Assembly: GCA_905215815.1 (NCBI GenBank) | Contig: CAJMRN010000002.1 | Location: 1-63,224, forward strand | Origin: an uncultured bacterium | GTDB taxonomy: Bacteria; Actinomycetota; Coriobacteriia; Coriobacteriales; Coriobacteriaceae | Direction of reading: 5' to 3' | Length of the DNA stretch: 63,224 nt | Part shown: piece by piece, positions 27,438-36,170 of the stretch | Position numbering within the stretch: position 1 is the first letter of the stretch | Layout: each line of letters starts with the position of its first letter | Program-made: the position numbers and the translations under genes | The notes under the pieces: model-generated | The model's input: only the letters and a program-made list of their open reading frames with translations | The model's database searches: none | Told to the model about the DNA's origin: nothing

Positions 27438-28643
27438 ATGACCGCAACTGCACCCGCAGCACCCGCTAAGGTGTACTTCACCAACTTGCGCACGCATGCT
27501 CGCGAGAGCCAGCTCGACAAGCTCAAGCGCCTCATCCGCCACGCCGGAATTGAGCAGATCGACTTTGAGAACAAGTTCGTCGCCATCAAGATTCACTTTG
27601 GCGAGCTGGGCAACCTGAGCTTTTTGCGCCCCAACTACGCCCGCGCCGTCGCGGATGTCGTGAAGGAGCTGGGCGGCAAGCCCTTCCTTACCGACTGCAA
27701 CACGCTCTATGTCGGTAGCCGCAAAAACGCGCTCGAGCACATCGACACCGCCTACCAGAACGGCTTTACCCCGTATGCCACGGGTTGCCAGATCATCATC
27801 GCCGACGGCCTCAAGGGTACCGACGAGGCGCTCGTCCCGGTCGAGGGCGGCGAGTACGTGCACGAGGCCAAGATCGGTCAGGCACTCATGGATGCCGATA
27901 TCGTGATTAGCCTCACCCACTTTAAGGGCCATGAGCAGGCCGGCTTTGGCGGCGCCATGAAGAATCTGGGCATGGGTGGCGGCAGCCGTGCCGGCAAGAT
28001 GGAGCAGCATGCCGCCGGCAAGCCGAACGTCGCGACCGAGCACTGCGTTGGCTGCCATGCCTGCGAAAAGATCTGCGCGCACAACGCTGTCTCGTTCGAC
28101 GACACCCGCGAGCGCGAGCTTGCCAGCGGCGCTACTCGCACGGTGCACGTGGCCACCATCGACCACGATCGCTGCGTGGGCTGCGGACGCTGCATTGCGG
28201 CATGCAACCAGGACTGCATCAAGCCCGGCTATGACGCCGCGGCCGACGTGCTCAACTGCAAGATCGCCGAGTACACTAAGGCCGTTGTCCAGGATCGCCC
28301 CAGCTTCCATATTTCGCTGGCTATGGATATCAGCCCCAACTGCGACTGCCACCCCGAAAACGACACACCCATCGTCAACGACATCGGCATGTTCGCGAGC
28401 TTCGACCCGGTCGCCATCGACCAGGCCTGTGCCGATGCCGTCATGGCATCCGAGCCGCTGCCCAACACCGAGCTCACCGACAGCGCCGCCAAGATGGAGC
28501 ATAACCACGAGCATCTGGAGGGCGAGCAGGCCAAGGATCCCTTCTGCATCACGCATCCCGACACCGACTGGCGCGCGTGCATCGCGCATGCCGAGAAAAT
28601 CGGCTTGGGCACGAGCGAGTACGAGCTCATCGAGATCAAGTAA
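27438..28643 (+). CDS. DUF362 protein with two ferredoxin-type [4Fe-4S] motifs
   Basis: 401 residues. A DUF362 domain occupies about 40-185 and 285-345 (KIHFGELGNLSF, DADIVISLTHFKGHEQAGFGG). A ferredoxin module is inserted at about 195-265 with two motifs of C-x2-C-x2/3-C-x3-C type (CVGCHACEKIC and CVGCGRCIAAC). Proteins of this type are frequent in strict anaerobes and are thought to be redox proteins, but no reaction has been firmly assigned. Monocistronic, ATG preceded by AGGGGAT, and followed by a strong terminator. Confidence 0.9.
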   Translation: MTATAPAAPAKVYFTNLRTHARESQLDKLKRLIRHAGIEQIDFENKFVAIKIHFGELGNLSFLRPNYARAVADVVKELGGKPFLTDCNTLYVGSRKNALEHIDTAYQNGFTPYATGCQIIIADGLKGTDEALVPVEGGEYVHEAKIGQALMDADIVISLTHFKGHEQAGFGGAMKNLGMGGGSRAGKMEQHAAGKPNVATEHCVGCHACEKICAHNAVSFDDTRERELASGATRTVHVATIDHDRCVGCGRCIAACNQDCIKPGYDAAADVLNCKIAEYTKAVVQDRPSFHISLAMDISPNCDCHPENDTPIVNDIGMFASFDPVAIDQACADAVMASEPLPNTELTDSAAKMEHNHEHLEGEQAKDPFCITHPDTDWRACIAHAEKIGLGTSEYELIEIK

Positions 28644-28691
28644 CGCCTAGCTATTGGACAAAACAAGCGCCTTTGTAGCGTTAGTTGAGCA

Positions 28692-28728
28692 AAAGCCGCC
28701 CGCGAGCACAACGCTCGCGGGCGGCTTT
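28692..28728 (+). terminator. Terminator after the DUF362 gene
   Basis: Perfect 16-bp stem AAAGCCGCCCGCGAGC / GCTCGCGGGCGGCTTT with a 5-nt loop; A-run before and T-run after make it effective on both strands. Confidence 0.85.
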
Positions 28729-28894
28729 CCGGAAGTATGCGGCAAATTTCGAGACCGCCGAGCACACGACGTTTTTTGGCAACAAAACCCCTGATAAATT
28801 GTTGGTAAAACTGCGGTCTGGACGGGCTTCCCGAGATTTTCCCCGCACTTCCGAAAATAGGGGGTCAGATAGACCAGTAAACCGTACTATTTGC
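28729..28894. repeat. Imperfect palindromic intergenic element
   Basis: The segment between the terminator and the hydrolase gene folds back on itself: TTCCGGAAGT..GCGGCAAATTTCGAGA near 28727-28755 opposes TCCCGAGATTTTCCCCGCACTTCCGAA near 28829-28856. The centre is AT-rich. No gene is seen. It appears to be a further family of intergenic repeat. Confidence 0.45.
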
Positions 28895-29860
28895 CTAAAA
28901 ATACTCGTCGAGGAAGTTGTTGACTGTGTTCCAGTAGAGCTCGGGGTCAACTTGCGCACTCTTGGCGTGGGTGGCGCCATGGATGGTGAGCTTTTGCTTG
29001 ACCTTGCTGGCGCACGCGTCGTAGTTTTGGTCGAGCATGCTGTACGGCACAAAGGTGTCCTGGTCGCCGTGGATAAACAGCATGGGAACCGTCGCGTGTT
29101 TGAGTTGCTCCACGCTGCTCGCCTTATGAAAGTCGTAGCCCGCGCGCACGTTGCACACCAAGTCTGCTACATCGAGCAAGGGAAAGCTGGGCAGGCCGAA
29201 CACGTCCTTGAGCTGCAGAGAAAACTCGTCCCAAACACTCGTATAACCGCAGTCCTCGATAATGCATTTCACGTTTGCGGGCAGAGATTCCCCCGCGACG
29301 TTCATGGCGGTTGCCGCACCCATCGACTCGCCAAAGACCAGGATGCGCGCCTCGGGGTCAGCTGCGACGATCCGCCCAATCCATGCGACGATGTCGAGGC
29401 GCTCGGGCCAGCCCATGCCGATATAGTCGCCGCCGGAGCGCTCGTGGGCGCGGGCGGCGGGTGCGAGTACGTTCATGCCGCGGTCATGGAATCGTTTGGC
29501 GTATCGGGCCATGCCGATGGGCTCGTTGGTATATCCATGTAGGCAGATAGCGTAATCGTGCGTGCTCTCTGGGGCGGCAAAATACCAAGCGGCGAGCTCG
29601 GTTCCGTCATCTGCGGTAAGGCTGCTGCTCTTGCGGTTGTCCTTAAACCACGCCCGCGCCTCGGTGTCCTCGGCATCCATCTGTTCGCCCTTTTCGGCGT
29701 CCTTGCCATCCTGCATCATCTTCATGGTGTATGGCGCGCGGGGATTCAGCGCGAAGTCAAACAGAAAGTTGCCGGCAAATCCGAGCAGCGCAACGACAAC
29801 CACCAGCGCAACGATGCCGGCTATCTTGAGCTTTCGATGGGAACGTGCGTTTTGAGCCAT
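28895..29860 (-). CDS. Membrane-anchored alpha/beta hydrolase
   Basis: 321 residues. One N-terminal membrane helix (about 11-34) anchors an extracytoplasmic hydrolase domain. The oxyanion region is LHGYTNEP (about 107-114), the nucleophile sits in FGESMGAA, the acid is in HGDQDTFVP and the histidine in GATHAKS, so the Ser-Asp-His triad is complete. It resembles YqkD/BAAT-like hydrolases of Gram-positive bacteria; the substrate is unknown. AGGAG precedes the start codon. Transcribed alone on the minus strand. Confidence 0.88.
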   Translation of the reverse strand: MAQNARSHRKLKIAGIVALVVVVALLGFAGNFLFDFALNPRAPYTMKMMQDGKDAEKGEQMDAEDTEARAWFKDNRKSSSLTADDGTELAAWYFAAPESTHDYAICLHGYTNEPIGMARYAKRFHDRGMNVLAPAARAHERSGGDYIGMGWPERLDIVAWIGRIVAADPEARILVFGESMGAATAMNVAGESLPANVKCIIEDCGYTSVWDEFSLQLKDVFGLPSFPLLDVADLVCNVRAGYDFHKASSVEQLKHATVPMLFIHGDQDTFVPYSMLDQNYDACASKVKQKLTIHGATHAKSAQVDPELYWNTVNNFLDEYF

Positions 29861-30046
29861 GCGGTATTCTCCTATAAGATGTTAATACATCAACATTTAA
29901 TGCAAGCGCATTATGGACGTTCGCCGTTGATGCGTCAACAAGCAAAGAATGGGTAAACAAAGGGTCACGTATGGTGCATATTTCGCACGTACCTAGACGC
30001 TTTGATATAGTGTTGAGAACTCTTTACGTTGGAGGATGTAACCGGC
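29861..30046. promoter_or_regulatory. Divergent promoter region between hydrolase and hemolysin III genes
   Basis: AT-rich, with the dyads GATGT-taat-ACATC (29879-29892) and GTTGA-tgcg-TCAAC (29926-29939), which share the ATCAAC half-word and may be one operator type. TTGATATAGTG near 30001 contains a TATAGT -10 candidate for the plus-strand gene. Confidence 0.4.
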
Positions 30047-30730
30047 ATGTCCGATTCGAGCGACAGTTCTAAGCCGCGACCCAAGACCGCGGCCGTTCCA
30101 CACTACACGGTGGGCGAGGAGATCATGAACTCCGTCACCCATGGTGTCGGCTGCCTGCTGGGTATCGCGGGCCTGGTGCTCCTGATCGTATTCGCCGCCC
30201 TGCGCGGCGGGGGCCCGGCCCACATGGCCGCGGCAATTGTCTATGGCGTCAGCATTATCCTCGAATACCTAGCCTCTACGCTCTACCATGCGATTCAGCC
30301 CGCGGGCGCTAAACGCGTGTTCCGCATTATCGACCACAGCTGCATCTACCTGCTCATAGCCGGCAGCTATACGCCGTTTTGCCTCATCACGCTCGCAAAC
30401 GACGGCGGCGCTGTGCTGTTCTTTGCCGTGTGGGCCATCGCCATCATCGGCATCGCCCTCGAGTGTTTTATGCGTGAGCGTCAACCGCACTGGGTAAGCG
30501 GCCTGGTCTACCTGCTGATGGGCTGGCTCGTCGTTTTTAAGCTGCCCGAGCTCGTGGCGCTGCTCAACCCCGTGGCACTTGCCCTGCTCGCCGTCGGCGG
30601 CGTGTGCTACACCGCGGGCGTGCCGTTCTATATCGCCAAAAACGTGCGCTATCTGCACAGCGTGTTTCACCTGTGGGTGCTCGCCGGCAGCATCTTCCAG
30701 TTCATGGCGGTGATCCTCTTCGTAATCTAG
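30047..30730 (+). CDS. Hemolysin III family membrane protein (TrhA/YqfA-like)
   Basis: 227 residues from ATG 30047, with GGAGG eleven bases upstream. Seven membrane helices of the PAQR/hemolysin III family. The conserved metal-site histidines and aspartate are present in SVTHGVG, STLYHA, IIDHSCIY and HSVFHLWV. Despite the name, bacterial members act in membrane energetics and lipid homeostasis and are not established toxins. Appears to be a single gene. Confidence 0.9.
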   Translation: MSDSSDSSKPRPKTAAVPHYTVGEEIMNSVTHGVGCLLGIAGLVLLIVFAALRGGGPAHMAAAIVYGVSIILEYLASTLYHAIQPAGAKRVFRIIDHSCIYLLIAGSYTPFCLITLANDGGAVLFFAVWAIAIIGIALECFMRERQPHWVSGLVYLLMGWLVVFKLPELVALLNPVALALLAVGGVCYTAGVPFYIAKNVRYLHSVFHLWVLAGSIFQFMAVILFVI

Positions 30731-30840
30731 CGACCATGCCTGCGCGCCCGCGTCCTCGTTTGGACGCCGGCGCAATTGCCGTATCCGCCACCAACGTTTT
30801 ACCCTAACGTCCCGAATCTTGGAGGTTCGAGAAACTCCCG

Positions 30841-32214
30841 ATGGACATAGCCATCTCCCTTATCACCACCCTCGTTTTGACCCTCATCAACGGCTACTTC
30901 TCTATGTCCGAGATGGCTCTCACCACGGCAAAGCGCGCTGTGCTGGAGCACGAGGCCGAGGAAGGCGACAAACGCGCCGAGCGCGCCATTAAGCTGGCCG
31001 CCGATTCCGACCAGCTGCTCGCTACCATCCAGGTCGCCATCACGCTCGTGGGCTTTGCCTCGTCCGCCGTCGCCTCGACGAGCCTGTCCGACCCGCTTGC
31101 CACGTGGCTCATGAGCTTTGGCATCGCGCCGCTTTCCGCCATCGCGCGCGGTCTGGCGCCGGTCATCATCACTGTCGCCGTCGCCTTTGTGTCCATCGTG
31201 ATTGGCGAGCTCGTGCCCAAGCGCATCGGCCTCGCTAACGCCGAGGGCGTATCCAAGCAGGTCGTGGGACCGCTCTCCGTGTTCCAAAAGATCGCCCGTC
31301 CGCTCGTGTGGCTGACCGGTGCCTGCTCCGACGGCCTGGCCCGCATCCTGCGCATCAAGAGCGCCGATGACCGCCAGAGCGTCTCGGAGGAAGAGATCAA
31401 GTACATGGTCTCGGAGCAGGACGATCTGCTCGACGAGGAAAAGCGCATGATCCACGAGATCTTCGACCTGGGCGACACCGTTGCCCGCGAGGTCATGGTG
31501 CCGCGCGTGGACACCACCATGTGCGAGGACGATGAGACGGTCGCCGACGTGCTGTCCGCTATGCGCCAGACCGGCTTTAGCCGCATCCCCGTCTATCACG
31601 AGGATCCCGACAACGTCGCCGGCATCGCGCACATCAAGGATCTGATCCAGCCTTCGCTCGACGGCAAGGGTGACCAGCCCATCGCCGACTTTTTGCGCGA
31701 CGCCACCTTTGTGCCCGACACCAAGGACATCCTGCCGTTGCTGTCCGAGATGCAGACCTCGCACGACCAGATCGTAGTGGTCGTGGACGAGTACGGCGGC
31801 ACGGCCGGCATCATCACCATCGAGGACATCGTCGAGGAGATCGTGGGCGAGATCGAGGACGAGTTCGACCCCGACAACAAGTACCTCACGCGCCTTTCGC
31901 GCCGCGAGTGGCTCGTCGATGGGCGTTTTTCGTGCGATGACGCGATTGAGCTTGGTTGGCCGCTCGAGGAAAGCGATGATTATGAGACCATCGCCGGCTG
32001 GATTTTGGAGCTTTGCGACTCGGTGCCCGACATCGGAGAGGTGTTTGAGGTCGCGGGGTACAAGTTTAAGGTGCAGTCGATGCGTGGTCAGCGCATCTCG
32101 CTCATTCGCGTGATCGCTCCGGCCGAAACCGATAAGAAGGATTCCGAGCCCTCGGCAGATAAGCCGGCGGCGTCGGGCGCGGGTTCTGCGGACCCGCATG
32201 ACGGCGACGAGTAG
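30841..32214 (+). CDS. CNNM/CorC-HlyC family membrane protein
   Basis: 457 residues. DUF21 (CNNM) membrane domain at about 1-190, a CBS pair at about 200-330 (EVMVPRVDTTM and VVVDEYGGTAGIITIEDIVEEIVGEIEDE are family hallmarks) and a CorC_HlyC domain at about 345-430. Family members are implicated in Mg2+ or Co2+ efflux. The C terminus (about 430-457) is a disordered Ser/Asp/Ala tail. It probably heads a short operon with the next three genes (gap 24 nt to the next start). Confidence 0.92.
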   Translation: MDIAISLITTLVLTLINGYFSMSEMALTTAKRAVLEHEAEEGDKRAERAIKLAADSDQLLATIQVAITLVGFASSAVASTSLSDPLATWLMSFGIAPLSAIARGLAPVIITVAVAFVSIVIGELVPKRIGLANAEGVSKQVVGPLSVFQKIARPLVWLTGACSDGLARILRIKSADDRQSVSEEEIKYMVSEQDDLLDEEKRMIHEIFDLGDTVAREVMVPRVDTTMCEDDETVADVLSAMRQTGFSRIPVYHEDPDNVAGIAHIKDLIQPSLDGKGDQPIADFLRDATFVPDTKDILPLLSEMQTSHDQIVVVVDEYGGTAGIITIEDIVEEIVGEIEDEFDPDNKYLTRLSRREWLVDGRFSCDDAIELGWPLEESDDYETIAGWILELCDSVPDIGEVFEVAGYKFKVQSMRGQRISLIRVIAPAETDKKDSEPSADKPAASGAGSADPHDGDE

Positions 32215-32238
32215 GGCAAGGAAGAGTAGAGGAGAGTT

Positions 32239-33090
32239 ATGGCAGGCCTGTTCAACATCCTTAAGGTCACCGTCAGCGAGGACAAGATCTGCGCGCATGT
32301 GCTGGTGAACCCCGGCATGCCGCTCATGACCTCGGAGGACATCGAGGCCACGGCGCGCGTGTATTACCTGGTGCCCGCGATTGCCAAGCATCTGTGCCTG
32401 GGCGATTCCGGTCGCGAATTCCAGGACTGCATGGGCCAGACCGAGCTTTGCCATCTGCTGGAGCACGTGACAGTCGAGCTCATGAACGAGACCGGGCTTG
32501 CCGGCAGCATTTCGTGCGGCCGCACTCGCGTGAGCGAGCACGACGAGCGTGTCTTTGAGGTTGAGCTTTCGTGTCCCGACGACGCGCTGGCCATCGGCGC
32601 GCTGTCTTCGGCGACCTTTATGATGGATTGGGCCTATCTGCATGCCGACCAGCCCGCTCCCGATGTGGACGGTACGGTTGCGGGTTTGCGCAACCTGGTG
32701 CTGGGCATGCGCGCCGAGGCCGAGGGCAAGGACCCGCACGAGGCCGTCGCCGCCGCGAATGCCGAGGGCGAGGCCGGGGACGCGACCGAGGGCGAGGCTC
32801 CTGCCGAGGCTGCCGTCGATCCTGTCGACGAGGCTCCTGCCGAGGCGGCTTCCGAGCCCGAGCCCGAGCCCGCGGAGCCCCGGGGCGTCCCGAGCTTTGA
32901 CGACGAGCCGCAGGAGGCAATCGACACCGAGGGCGCGACCGCCGAGAGCCACGAGGCCCCCACTGCCGTTTACGGTGGCGCCGCGACGGCTCCGGTTGCC
33001 CCCGCGTACGAGGGAACGCTGCCGCTCGTTGACGGCGCCGGCGAGGACCCGGCCGCCACGGTGGCCATGCCTGCCATGCCGCAGGAGTAG
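32239..33090 (+). CDS. Stand-alone cyanophycin-synthetase N-domain-like protein with acidic tail
   Basis: 283 residues, not a member of a family I can name with certainty. Residues 60-125 contain CHLLEHVTVELMNETGLAG, then CGRTR and RVFEVELSCPDD. This closely recalls the N-terminal region of cyanophycin synthetase (HLLEH-A-ELQ, GRTR, V-FEY), here without any ATP-grasp or ligase domain. Residues 165-283 are Glu/Ala/Pro-rich, with repeats of EAPAEA type, and are probably disordered. Sits 24 nt after the CNNM gene and 136 nt before the YtxH gene. Possible role: a peptide- or cofactor-binding domain co-opted for another use; inference only. Confidence 0.6.
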   Translation: MAGLFNILKVTVSEDKICAHVLVNPGMPLMTSEDIEATARVYYLVPAIAKHLCLGDSGREFQDCMGQTELCHLLEHVTVELMNETGLAGSISCGRTRVSEHDERVFEVELSCPDDALAIGALSSATFMMDWAYLHADQPAPDVDGTVAGLRNLVLGMRAEAEGKDPHEAVAAANAEGEAGDATEGEAPAEAAVDPVDEAPAEAASEPEPEPAEPRGVPSFDDEPQEAIDTEGATAESHEAPTAVYGGAATAPVAPAYEGTLPLVDGAGEDPAATVAMPAMPQE

Positions 33091-33226
33091 GCTCACCCGC
33101 TTATCACCATCATGTACCTGCGCCTTTACCGTACGCAGATGAGCAAGACGCCAAGCGCTGTGCTGCGGGTATAATGGACAGCATTCAAACGGTGGGCGCC
33201 GAGGTGCCCGCAGGAGAGGAATGAAC

Positions 33227-33616
33227 ATGGGTAAGACTTTCAACTTTATCTCGGGTGCGCTCTTCGGTGCTGCCGCCGGCGCCATCGTCGGCGTTGCTCT
33301 GGCTCCGCGCTCGGGTGCCGAGACCCGCGCCATGGCTGCCGATATCGCCAACGACGCCTGGGATAACATGCGCGACGCCTACGAGCACGGTGCCGAGGGG
33401 GCCCGCGCCGCGGTCAACGATTTTGGCCCGATGGTCGACGCCAAGACCGATGACCTGCGTGCCAAGGTCGACCTTGCCCGCGAGCGCATGGACCAGCTGC
33501 GTGAGCAGCTCAACGACGCCATCTCGGGCGGTAACGTGACGCCCGCCGCCGATGTCGTGGTCGAGAACGCCGTCGAGGCCGACGCCGAGGCCGCGGAGCC
33601 TTCGACCGAGGCATAA
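33227..33616 (+). CDS. YtxH domain protein
   Basis: 129 residues from ATG 33227 (AGGAGAGG eight bases upstream; the ATG at 33221 is too close to it). A glycine/alanine-rich membrane helix (about 6-28, FISGALFGAAAGAIVGVALAP) is followed by the RSGAETR motif of YtxH proteins and an amphipathic helical region, then an acidic tail. In Firmicutes such proteins are general-stress associated envelope proteins. Its TAA overlaps the next ATG (TAATG). Confidence 0.85.
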   Translation: MGKTFNFISGALFGAAAGAIVGVALAPRSGAETRAMAADIANDAWDNMRDAYEHGAEGARAAVNDFGPMVDAKTDDLRAKVDLARERMDQLREQLNDAISGGNVTPAADVVVENAVEADAEAAEPSTEA

Positions 33617-34371
33617 TGCGCGCCGGGGATTTTGTCGGCGCCAAGATCTATCGCAAGCCTACCGAGGATAAGCGCACCAAAAAAGACGGCACGCCGCGCA
33701 GCCCTAAAAAGCTCGGCAAGATTCACTTTCCGGTCTTTACTCCGGGCGGCACGCGCGTGGTGGGCTTTATGGTTCGCCAGTCCGATATCGCGGGTATGAT
33801 CGAGCGCCCCGACCGTTTTGTGGCGCTCGATGCCATTGGCGTCTACGAGGGCGCCATCGCAGTTGACGACGTCAAGGGCACCTACGATGCCGCTGCGGCC
33901 AAACGTCTCGACATCAACCTGGACGACTGCATTATCTGGGTTGGCATGGACGTGCGCACGGAGTCGGGCGATGTCGTGGGCTATTGCTCGGATGTAGAGT
34001 TCAAGCCGCGTTCGGGTGTCGTGCAGACGTTCTACGTGACCGCCGGCACTGCCTCGAGTGTGTTGGTGGGCGACACGCAGATGCCGCCGACGATGCTGCG
34101 CGGCTATGCGGACGGCGCGATGATCGTTTCGGACGAGGTCAAGTCGCTCGGGTATTCGGGCGGCGCCGCCGCAAAGGCTGCCGAGGCAAGCGTCGTGGTG
34201 GGCGATAAGGTCAAGAAGGGCGCCAAGGTGCTCGATGACAAGGGCTCGGTCGCCGTGGACAAGGGCAGTCGCGCGCTGGGCAAGCAGCTCGGCAAGACGC
34301 GCGGTATGTTCAAGGCCTTTAAGGACGAATACCAAAAGGCGAGCGGTGGCTCGTCAAAAGCTAGCAAATAG
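33616..34371 (+). CDS. PRC-barrel-like domain protein
   Basis: 251 residues, soluble. Two PRC-barrel-like beta regions can be discerned: about 25-95 (GKIHFPVFTPGGTRVVGFMVR) and 105-160 (VRTESGDVVGYCSDVEFKPRSG). A Lys/Gly-rich helical C terminus (about 185-251) follows. PRC barrels bind partner proteins or metals in photosynthetic reaction-centre H subunits and RimM; function here is unknown. The coupling to the YtxH gene by a 1-nt overlap suggests both act at the membrane surface. Confidence 0.7.
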   Translation: MRAGDFVGAKIYRKPTEDKRTKKDGTPRSPKKLGKIHFPVFTPGGTRVVGFMVRQSDIAGMIERPDRFVALDAIGVYEGAIAVDDVKGTYDAAAAKRLDINLDDCIIWVGMDVRTESGDVVGYCSDVEFKPRSGVVQTFYVTAGTASSVLVGDTQMPPTMLRGYADGAMIVSDEVKSLGYSGGAAAKAAEASVVVGDKVKKGAKVLDDKGSVAVDKGSRALGKQLGKTRGMFKAFKDEYQKASGGSSKASK

Positions 34372-34392
34372 CGACGTACCAAATGATGGGAG

Positions 34393-34422
34393 GCGAGCCG
34401 GAGACATGTAACTCCGGCTCGC
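34393..34422 (+). terminator. Hairpin after the PRC-barrel gene
   Basis: GCGAGCCGGAG / CTCCGGCTCGC 11-bp perfect stem with an 8-nt loop, followed by TGTGTTT. It lies between the PRC-barrel gene and the deacetylase-like gene. Confidence 0.55.
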
Positions 34423-34443
34423 TGTGTTTATGGGGGAGGGCAC

Positions 34444-35850
34444 ATGCGCCAAAACGGATCATATTCACACGGACGCTCGGACGCGCGTCCGACGGCGCGC
34501 CGCGATCTGGGGCAGTTGCCCAGCGGTCAGCGCAAGCGTCACCGTAAGCCCGGCGCGATGTATCTCAACCATAGTCGCGGCTTTAGCGACCGTAGCGCTC
34601 GCATCGGCAACGGCCGCACACCCCGTCGTCCGTCTCGCCTGCCCTATGCGCTCATCGCCGTGGGTTGCGCGCTCGTGCTGTTTATCGCTGCCGTCGTGGG
34701 CTACGTCAACCGCAGCGTGGATGTCGTCCTCAATGGCCAGGAGACTGCGGTGCGCGTCGGCTCTACGCTGCAAAATCTCATCGACGACCAGGAGCTGACC
34801 GATGCCTACGACGCCGGGGATCTGCTGGCTGTTGACGACAGCGTGCTGACCCGCCATGGCGGCGAAAAGCTGTCGGTAAAGGTGGACGGCAAGCGCATAA
34901 AACAGGGCAAGTGGAAAAGCCGCGAGCTTACGGGCGGCGAGAAGGTGACGGTCAAAGATGGCCGCGACACGTACGAGAAGCACGAGGTCCAGGCGACGGT
35001 TATCGAGCCCAAGCTCAAGGTCGAGGGCACGGGTGCCATCGAGTACGTTAAGACGTGGGGTATCCAGGGTCGCTCTGAGGTGTGGGTCGGCGAGCAGTCG
35101 GGCAAGACACAGGACCGCGGCGAGGTCGTGCCCGCCACCGATTGCGTGGTCGAGTGCGCGAGCGTGGCGCCCAAGGGCAACGAAAAGTACGTGGCGCTGA
35201 CGTTTGATGAGGGCCCGAGCGGAGCGACCAAGCAGATCTTGCAGGTGCTCAAGGAAAAGGGCGTCACCGCGACGTTCTTCCTGTCGGGTGATGCGGCCGA
35301 GGCCTCGCCTGCTACTGCCAAGGCGATTGTCGATGCCGGCTGCGAGGTCGGCTCCAACAGTTACAGCGACGAATCGCTCAAGGGCAAGGACCGCGATGCG
35401 GTGCGCGAGCAGGTTTCGAAGGGTACCGAGGCGATCAAGTCCGCGACCGGAACGTCGACGATGCTTTTGCGTGCTCCCTACGCAGCCTTTGACGAGCAAA
35501 ACTGGATTGATGCGATGGACCTGGTGTCTGCCGTGGTCTCGTGGAATATCGATTCGGGCGACTGGCTGCTCAACGGTGCCGACGAGCAGGTCTCGACGGT
35601 GCTCGATTCGGTGACGCCGGGCAACATTGTGCTGCTGACCGACAACGATGAATGTGCCGAGCAGACGCTCGAGGCGCTGCCGCAGATTATCGACGGGCTT
35701 ATTGCCGGCGGCTACAAAATCGTGACGTTGAGCGATCTGGTCAAGACGGATACATCGCTGAGCAAAAAGCTCACCTCGCTGACGAAGGTCACCATGCCCA
35801 AAAACGCCGTGTTCCCCCAACTCGCCGAGGATGATGACACCACAGACTAG
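34444..35850 (+). CDS. Membrane-anchored NodB-fold protein with degenerate catalytic motifs
   Basis: 468 residues. A basic cytoplasmic head (1-68), one membrane helix (about 69-88), a region resembling the ubiquitin-like DUF348/G5 stalk of cell-wall proteins (about 90-200), then a polysaccharide-deacetylase domain (about 245-440). Active NodB enzymes have TFDDGPS, a metal-binding H-x3-H, a RxPY motif and a LxHD-like motif. Here these read TFDEGPS, NSYSDES (no histidine), LRAPYAAFDE and LLTDNDE. Both metal histidines and the catalytic histidine are missing, so deacetylation of peptidoglycan is unlikely; it may instead bind glycan. The stop codon TAG is the first part of a REP-like hairpin. Confidence 0.85.
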   Translation: MRQNGSYSHGRSDARPTARRDLGQLPSGQRKRHRKPGAMYLNHSRGFSDRSARIGNGRTPRRPSRLPYALIAVGCALVLFIAAVVGYVNRSVDVVLNGQETAVRVGSTLQNLIDDQELTDAYDAGDLLAVDDSVLTRHGGEKLSVKVDGKRIKQGKWKSRELTGGEKVTVKDGRDTYEKHEVQATVIEPKLKVEGTGAIEYVKTWGIQGRSEVWVGEQSGKTQDRGEVVPATDCVVECASVAPKGNEKYVALTFDEGPSGATKQILQVLKEKGVTATFFLSGDAAEASPATAKAIVDAGCEVGSNSYSDESLKGKDRDAVREQVSKGTEAIKSATGTSTMLLRAPYAAFDEQNWIDAMDLVSAVVSWNIDSGDWLLNGADEQVSTVLDSVTPGNIVLLTDNDECAEQTLEALPQIIDGLIAGGYKIVTLSDLVKTDTSLSKKLTSLTKVTMPKNAVFPQLAEDDDTTD

Positions 35851-35875
35851 TCATTTAAGAACGTCCCCAATGACT
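35849..35875. repeat. REP-like hairpin overlapping a stop codon
   Basis: AGTCATT..GTCCCC..AATGACT, identical to 23762-23788. The TAG of the NodB-fold gene (35848-35850) overlaps its first two bases. Confidence 0.85.
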
Positions 35876-35954
35876 ATGTCACGGATGCATCAGCGTTTGA
35901 TATGCCTGCGATGTTTGGAGCATAAATTTGGCGCCACGGCGTGATGCTGATGCT

Positions 35955-36170
35955 ATAGTTACTGCGGATAACAAGGGTCAAGAGAAAGGTTGCAGGTGAA
36001 ATCCAAACCTCGACCATACAGTCGATGACCCCATGCGGGTGCTTCTTGCGCATGCACGGGGTGTGAGCGCCGAGCGGCGTGCCGCCCGCGCATGCGTATA
36101 CATATCTAAAAGTCCACGGACGGCGTGCCGACATGGCCGCAGTCCGAAGGGATAATGATGGGGAGCACCA
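35955..36170 (+). promoter_or_regulatory. Promoter and ~200-nt structured leader of the MgtE-like/Nramp operon
   Basis: An extended -10 box TGCTATAGT (TATAGT at 35955-35960) lies 210 nt upstream of the GTG start. The transcribed leader is GC-rich and contains several possible pairings (for instance GTGC..GCAC near 36039-36058 and CGGCGTGCCG near 36075). Its length and position before divalent-metal transport genes suggest a metal-sensing leader. I could not match it to the M-box, yybP-ykoY or NiCo consensus, so no class is claimed. Confidence 0.4.

Noticed and set aside
35955..36170. M-box (Mg2+) riboswitch
   Set aside because: The conserved M-box segments (TAGGTGAGGCTCCT and the CTGCTGCCC region) are not present; kept only as an unclassified leader.
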